Assembly: GCF_000178975.2 (NCBI RefSeq)
Contig: NC_015064.1
Span: 2,232,001 to 2,296,000, forward strand
Direction of reading: 5' to 3'
From: Granulicella tundricola MP5ACTX9
GTDB taxonomy: Bacteria > Acidobacteriota > Terriglobia > Terriglobales > Acidobacteriaceae
DNA length: 64,000 bases
In this document: in pieces, positions 60,625 through 64,000 of the stretch
How positions within the stretch are numbered: position 1 is the first letter of the stretch
Layout: every line of letters begins with the position of its first letter
Position numbers and translations under genes: made by a program
The notes under the pieces: model-generated
What the model saw: the letters and a program-made list of their open reading frames with translations, nothing else
What the model was told of the DNA's origin: nothing
Databases searched by the model: none

Positions 60625-62292
60625 GTGACCGACTACGCCGCCCTCGCTCATCAGTATGCGCAGGACGTAGTCACGGGCAAGATTCTGGCTTGTCGCTGGA
60701 TCAGGCTCGCTTGTCAGCGTCACCTATTTGACCTAGACCGCATTCAATCTTCTGAGTATCTCTACAAGTTCAGCGCACTCAAGGCCAATAAGGTTTGCGC
60801 TTTCGCTGAGATGCTGCCTCTCGGTGGTCGCTTCGCTGCTAAGGGAAAGAACCTCAAACTCCAGCCTTGGCAGTGCTTTCTACTTGCGTGCACATTCGGC
60901 TGGGTACATAAGACCAACGGCCTTCGCCGGTTCCGCACGGTGTATCTTTACGTTCCTCGTAAGAACGGAAAGAGCTTTCTATCAGCCGTCATCGGTCTGT
61001 GGATGCTCATGTTCGACGGTGAGCAACAGGCCGAGGTCTACTGCGGAGCCACGACGCTTCCCCAGGCAGAGTATGTCTTCAAACCAGCACAGCAGATCAT
61101 ACGCAAGTGCGCGGGGCTTCAAACCTTCGGCGCGAAGAACCTCGCCAGCGCCATTGTCTTTCCGGCTTCCGAATCTCGTATGTCGGCTGTCATCGGTCAG
61201 CCACCTGACGGTTCATCTCCAAGTTGCGCCCTGCTGGACGAAGCTCACGAATGGTCAAACGACATTCTGATGAGCACAATGCAGACCGGTATGGGGGCTA
61301 GGCTTCAGCCGCTCACCCTCGTCACCACGACTGCTGGGTACAACACAGCCGGTCCCGCGAAGCTCATGCAAGACGAGCTTCAAGATGTCCTCGAAGGCAT
61401 CAAGGAAGACGATCAGTTGTTCGGCCTCATTTATGGCCTGGACGATAAGGACGATTGGAAGGAACCATCTTCTCTCGTCAAAGCGAACCCAAATATCGGT
61501 GTGAGCGTCGGGCTTGAATACCTTCAATCTCAGCTCCACAAGGCCATACAGACACCCCGCCTTCAAACAGCGACGAAAACGAAGCACCTCAACATCTGGT
61601 GTGCCTCCGCAGTCGGCTGGATCGACATGGATCGTTGGTCCCGCTGTAAGGACGAAAACCTCAGCATTGAAAACTTCAAAGGTGAGACCTGTTGGGCTGG
61701 TATCGACCTCGCGAACAAGATAGACCTTACGGCTTACGTTCTGTTGTTCCGCCGGGTTCTCAATGGGATTCCTCACTTCTATCTGTTTCCAAGGTTCTAC
61801 CTCCCAGCCGCAAAGATTGACGACCCCGCCAACGGCCATTACAGGCAGTGGGAAGGTAACGGCTATCTTCAGTCGGTACCCGGCGAGGTCAATACCTTTG
61901 AGGAACTGCACGAGCAAATCAAGAAAGACCGCGAACTCTATGACGTGGCGGAATGGGCCTTTGACCCGGCTCACGCTCACCTCTTCGTAGCCAAGCTGCT
62001 TGAAGAGAAGTTGCCGCTGGTAGAAGTCCCCCAGACGTGGAAGTTTCAGTCGGAACCCATGAAAGAACTAGAGGCTCTCGTTCTTCAAGAGCAGCTTCAT
62101 CACGACGGTAATCCTGTCATGACGTGGTGTATCGCGAACACGACTGTGAAGTATCTGAATGGCGACGTGATCAGACCTGACCGCGCCAGCTACGAAAAGA
62201 AAAAGGACGGTACAGACGCCACCCTCATGGCTCTGGGTCGCGCCCAAGTCGCCAAACCCAAGAAGACTGCGTGGGCAGTGGAAGTCTGGTAA
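60625..62292 (+). CDS. Terminase large subunit
   Basis: 555 residues from GTG. The ATPase half carries Walker A VPRKNGKS (P-loop variant of the family) and Walker B CALLDEAHEW. The nuclease half carries AGIDLANKIDLTA and the late aspartate DGTDA, as expected for the HK97-type RNase-H-like nuclease. It cuts and translocates concatemeric DNA into the prohead. The stop touches the start of the portal gene (no gap). Confidence 0.95.
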   Translation: MTDYAALAHQYAQDVVTGKILACRWIRLACQRHLFDLDRIQSSEYLYKFSALKANKVCAFAEMLPLGGRFAAKGKNLKLQPWQCFLLACTFGWVHKTNGLRRFRTVYLYVPRKNGKSFLSAVIGLWMLMFDGEQQAEVYCGATTLPQAEYVFKPAQQIIRKCAGLQTFGAKNLASAIVFPASESRMSAVIGQPPDGSSPSCALLDEAHEWSNDILMSTMQTGMGARLQPLTLVTTTAGYNTAGPAKLMQDELQDVLEGIKEDDQLFGLIYGLDDKDDWKEPSSLVKANPNIGVSVGLEYLQSQLHKAIQTPRLQTATKTKHLNIWCASAVGWIDMDRWSRCKDENLSIENFKGETCWAGIDLANKIDLTAYVLLFRRVLNGIPHFYLFPRFYLPAAKIDDPANGHYRQWEGNGYLQSVPGEVNTFEELHEQIKKDRELYDVAEWAFDPAHAHLFVAKLLEEKLPLVEVPQTWKFQSEPMKELEALVLQEQLHHDGNPVMTWCIANTTVKYLNGDVIRPDRASYEKKKDGTDATLMALGRAQVAKPKKTAWAVEVW

Positions 62293-63639
62293 ATGGAAGT
62301 ATTCTCGTCAATCCGCGCCCTGCTCGATACCCGAGACAAGGGCCACCCAATCTCGCTGGAACTCCGCCAGCAGCCCACACTCAACACGCCCTCTGTGCCA
62401 CTGAGTGGTGTGGGCTTCGAGTGGGCGTATGAACTCGGCGGCGGTGACGGCACTGTATCCGGTGAGGCCATTAGCAATGACACGGCCATGCGAATCATCA
62501 CGGTTTACGCCTGTATCCGGGTATTGTCTCAGGCTATTGCTTCTCTGCCTCTTGTACTGAAAGAGAAGATTGAGAACGGCAGCACTGATGCTGTCGCCAG
62601 CCCGCTCTATTACATCCTCGGCACGGAACCGAATCCTGAGATGGACAAGCACCGCTTCTGGGCCACCATCGTTACCGGCCTCATGCTGACGGGGAATGCT
62701 TACTGCCAGATCGTCCGCAACAATGCCGGTCAGGTGGTTGAGCTATATCCTCTCCTGCCGACCATCACCGAACCCTACCGCCTAGACTCCGGCATACTCG
62801 CCTTCCGCACTCAGCAGGGTCAGGCACCCGGTAACTGGAAGACGCTACCGGCTACCGATGTCTGTCACTTCGCTCTGATGTGCTTGGACGGCATCAAGGG
62901 CATGTCTCCTATTCATCAAGCCCGTGAGGGTCTCGGCCTAGCTCGTGCCGCTGAAAAAGCTGGCGCAAGACTTTTCGGGAATGGCGCTCGTCCTGGCGGT
63001 TTGCTCATAGCTCCCGCCGACATTACACCCGAGCAAAAAGAACAAGCAAGGAAGTCATGGCAAGCGAACCACGGCGGTTCAAACCAGAACGGCACGGCTG
63101 TCCTCGAAGGCGACTGGAAGTATGAGGCGCTCAGCCTCAGTCCTGAAGATTCTCAGTTCATTCAGGTACGCGCTATGCAGCGAACCGAGATCTGTGCCCT
63201 GTACGGAGTTCCGCCCAACATGGCCGGTGATACTTCAAGGCTCTCAAATAACAACCACGAGCAGACTTCACTCAGCTTCGTGACCGATACGCTCCGACCC
63301 ATCCTCTCCACGCTGGAATGCGAGTTGAACCGCAAGCTCATGCCCAAGGTTGGCCGCAAGGCGGGTAGCTACTTTGCCGAGTTTGACCTCTCTGAGCGCC
63401 TTCGTGGCGACTTTGCGACCCAGATGAAGGGATACGCAATGGGCAAACAGTGGGGTTGGTACAGCACCAACGACATTCGCCGCAAGCTTCGTGAGAACAC
63501 CATCCCCGATCCGCAGGCTGATGTGTACCTGTATCCGGTCAATATGGCGAATGCCGATCAGCTACCGGCTCAGGCGGATGAAGAAAACATTGAACAACAG
63601 CCGGTAAAGGAACCGGAAAAGGAACCCAATGCAGCCTAA
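62293..63639 (+). CDS. Phage portal protein (HK97 family)
   Basis: 448 residues, a typical length. NDTAMRIITVYACIRVLSQAIASLPLVL, MLTGNAYCQIVRN and the C-terminal RTEICALYGVPPNMAGD...TLRPILSTLECELNRKLM are conserved in the HK97-like portal. The dodecameric ring is the entry point for DNA. It follows the terminase without a gap, and the TAA stop overlaps the next ATG region by 11 bases. The last 30 residues are rich in Glu, Gln and Pro, as is common. Confidence 0.95.
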   Translation: MEVFSSIRALLDTRDKGHPISLELRQQPTLNTPSVPLSGVGFEWAYELGGGDGTVSGEAISNDTAMRIITVYACIRVLSQAIASLPLVLKEKIENGSTDAVASPLYYILGTEPNPEMDKHRFWATIVTGLMLTGNAYCQIVRNNAGQVVELYPLLPTITEPYRLDSGILAFRTQQGQAPGNWKTLPATDVCHFALMCLDGIKGMSPIHQAREGLGLARAAEKAGARLFGNGARPGGLLIAPADITPEQKEQARKSWQANHGGSNQNGTAVLEGDWKYEALSLSPEDSQFIQVRAMQRTEICALYGVPPNMAGDTSRLSNNNHEQTSLSFVTDTLRPILSTLECELNRKLMPKVGRKAGSYFAEFDLSERLRGDFATQMKGYAMGKQWGWYSTNDIRRKLRENTIPDPQADVYLYPVNMANADQLPAQADEENIEQQPVKEPEKEPNAA

Positions 63640-64000
63640 ATCACCACTGGAAGCCATGGAGGTCCGCACGGCTCCTTTGAAGGAAGTCCGCGTTGAAACC
63701 AATGCGACAGGCGGCCATACGGTGTCCGGCTATGCCATTGTGTTCAATTCTGAGAGCGTAGACCTGGGCGGGTTCATTGAAGTTGTTGCTCCCACCGCTC
63801 TAAACCGCACCCTCACCGGCAACCCCGACGTGCTCTGCCTCCGCGACCACAAGCAGGAGTTCTTACTCGGCCGCACAACGGCTGGGACGTTGAACCTTGC
63901 CCCAGACGACACGGGTCTTCACTTCACCTGCAACCTACCGAACACGACTGTCGCCAACGATCTCGCGGAAAGCCTGCGTCGTGGCGATATCGACTCCTGT
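63629..64000 (+). CDS. Prohead protease (HK97 family), 5' part
   Basis: 124 codons seen; the rest is beyond the window. MEVRTAPLKEVRVETNATGGHTVSGYAIVFNSES, then FIEVVAPTALNRTLT, LCLRDHKQEFLLGRTTAGTLNLAPDDTGLHF and LAESLRRGDID match the HK97 prohead protease (serine peptidase U35). The histidine in DH is the expected catalytic base. It cuts the scaffold part of the capsid protein, so the major capsid gene should follow. It starts 11 bases inside the portal gene. Confidence 0.92.
   Translation, partial: MQPKSPLEAMEVRTAPLKEVRVETNATGGHTVSGYAIVFNSESVDLGGFIEVVAPTALNRTLTGNPDVLCLRDHKQEFLLGRTTAGTLNLAPDDTGLHFTCNLPNTTVANDLAESLRRGDIDSC

Larger units (their letters stand above)
50355..64000 (+). mobile_element. 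HK97-type prophage, left part (continues beyond window)
   Basis: The interval starts at a tRNA-Leu 3' end fragment and has phage gene order: replication module (53.1-56.3 kb), accessory genes (56.3-58.3 kb), sigma-like gene, HNH, small and large terminase, portal and prohead protease (58.5-64 kb), all rightward except for three accessory genes and one early gene. Genes are short, tightly spaced and mostly of unknown function, in contrast to the flanking chromosome. Integrase, tail and lysis genes are not in view. The right attachment site, with an intact tRNA-Leu, should lie to the right. Confidence 0.9.

Overview
The window is a chromosomal segment of a GC-rich acidobacterium, most likely family Acidobacteriaceae (Granulicella, Terriglobus or Edaphobacter type). 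The lineage call rests on two TIGR03435-family proteins, an acidobacterial VWA-domain protein, a very large TonB-dependent receptor with an N-terminal carboxypeptidase-regulatory-like domain, a DUF5916 outer-membrane protein, and palindromic intergenic repeats of the kind common in that group. No 16S gene is present, so the genus is not fixed.

Layout. (1) 1-3.7 kb: the 5' four fifths of gltB (glutamate synthase large subunit) on the minus strand. (2) 3.8-12.85 kb: a nearly complete arginine operon on the plus strand, argR-argC-argB-argD-argF-argG-(small membrane protein)-argH-(ArgA-like GNAT), driven by a consensus-like promoter buried in two tandem ARG boxes. Two copies of one 35-nt hairpin, related by compensatory base changes, precede argR and argG. 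(3) 12.85-23.3 kb: an orphan ABC ATPase, glutamate formimidoyltransferase, a PagL-like lipid A deacylase, YebC, LysA, a TIGR03435 protein, a HigBA module with a visible operator, a PspC protein, a CcdC-like membrane protein, two TPR proteins and a DinB-like protein. (4) 23.3-29.8 kb: a SET-domain methyltransferase, two more toxin-antitoxin-like pairs (DUF433/DUF5615 and UPF0175/DUF3368) flanking dnaX-ybaB-recR, then gpmI. (5) 30-50.2 kb: a MASE1-PAS-GGDEF cyclase, a large unrecognised membrane protein, a GH2 glycosidase, a second TIGR03435 protein, an outer-membrane cluster (TonB-dependent receptor, VWA protein, DUF5916 barrel), a divergent SDR/HxlR pair and a VanZ-like protein. (6) 50.36-64 kb: the left part of an HK97-type prophage that continues past the window.

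The prophage begins at a 26-bp tRNA-Leu 3' end fragment (attL). It carries helically phased TAGTACGG repeats, an origin-like cluster of GTRGGGC words, a replication module (HTH protein, DnaB-like helicase, winged-helix initiator-like protein), a TIR-domain gene bracketed by inverted repeats, a small leftward accessory operon, a sigma-factor-like gene, an HNH endonuclease, both terminase subunits, portal and the start of the prohead protease. No integrase is visible; it and the intact tRNA-Leu are expected to the right.

For further study, the strongest observations are the TIR cassette, the origin-like repeat cluster, the covarying arg hairpins, and two biosynthetic genes (argA-like and lysA) whose reading frames contain no ATG, GTG or TTG ahead of the conserved domain.
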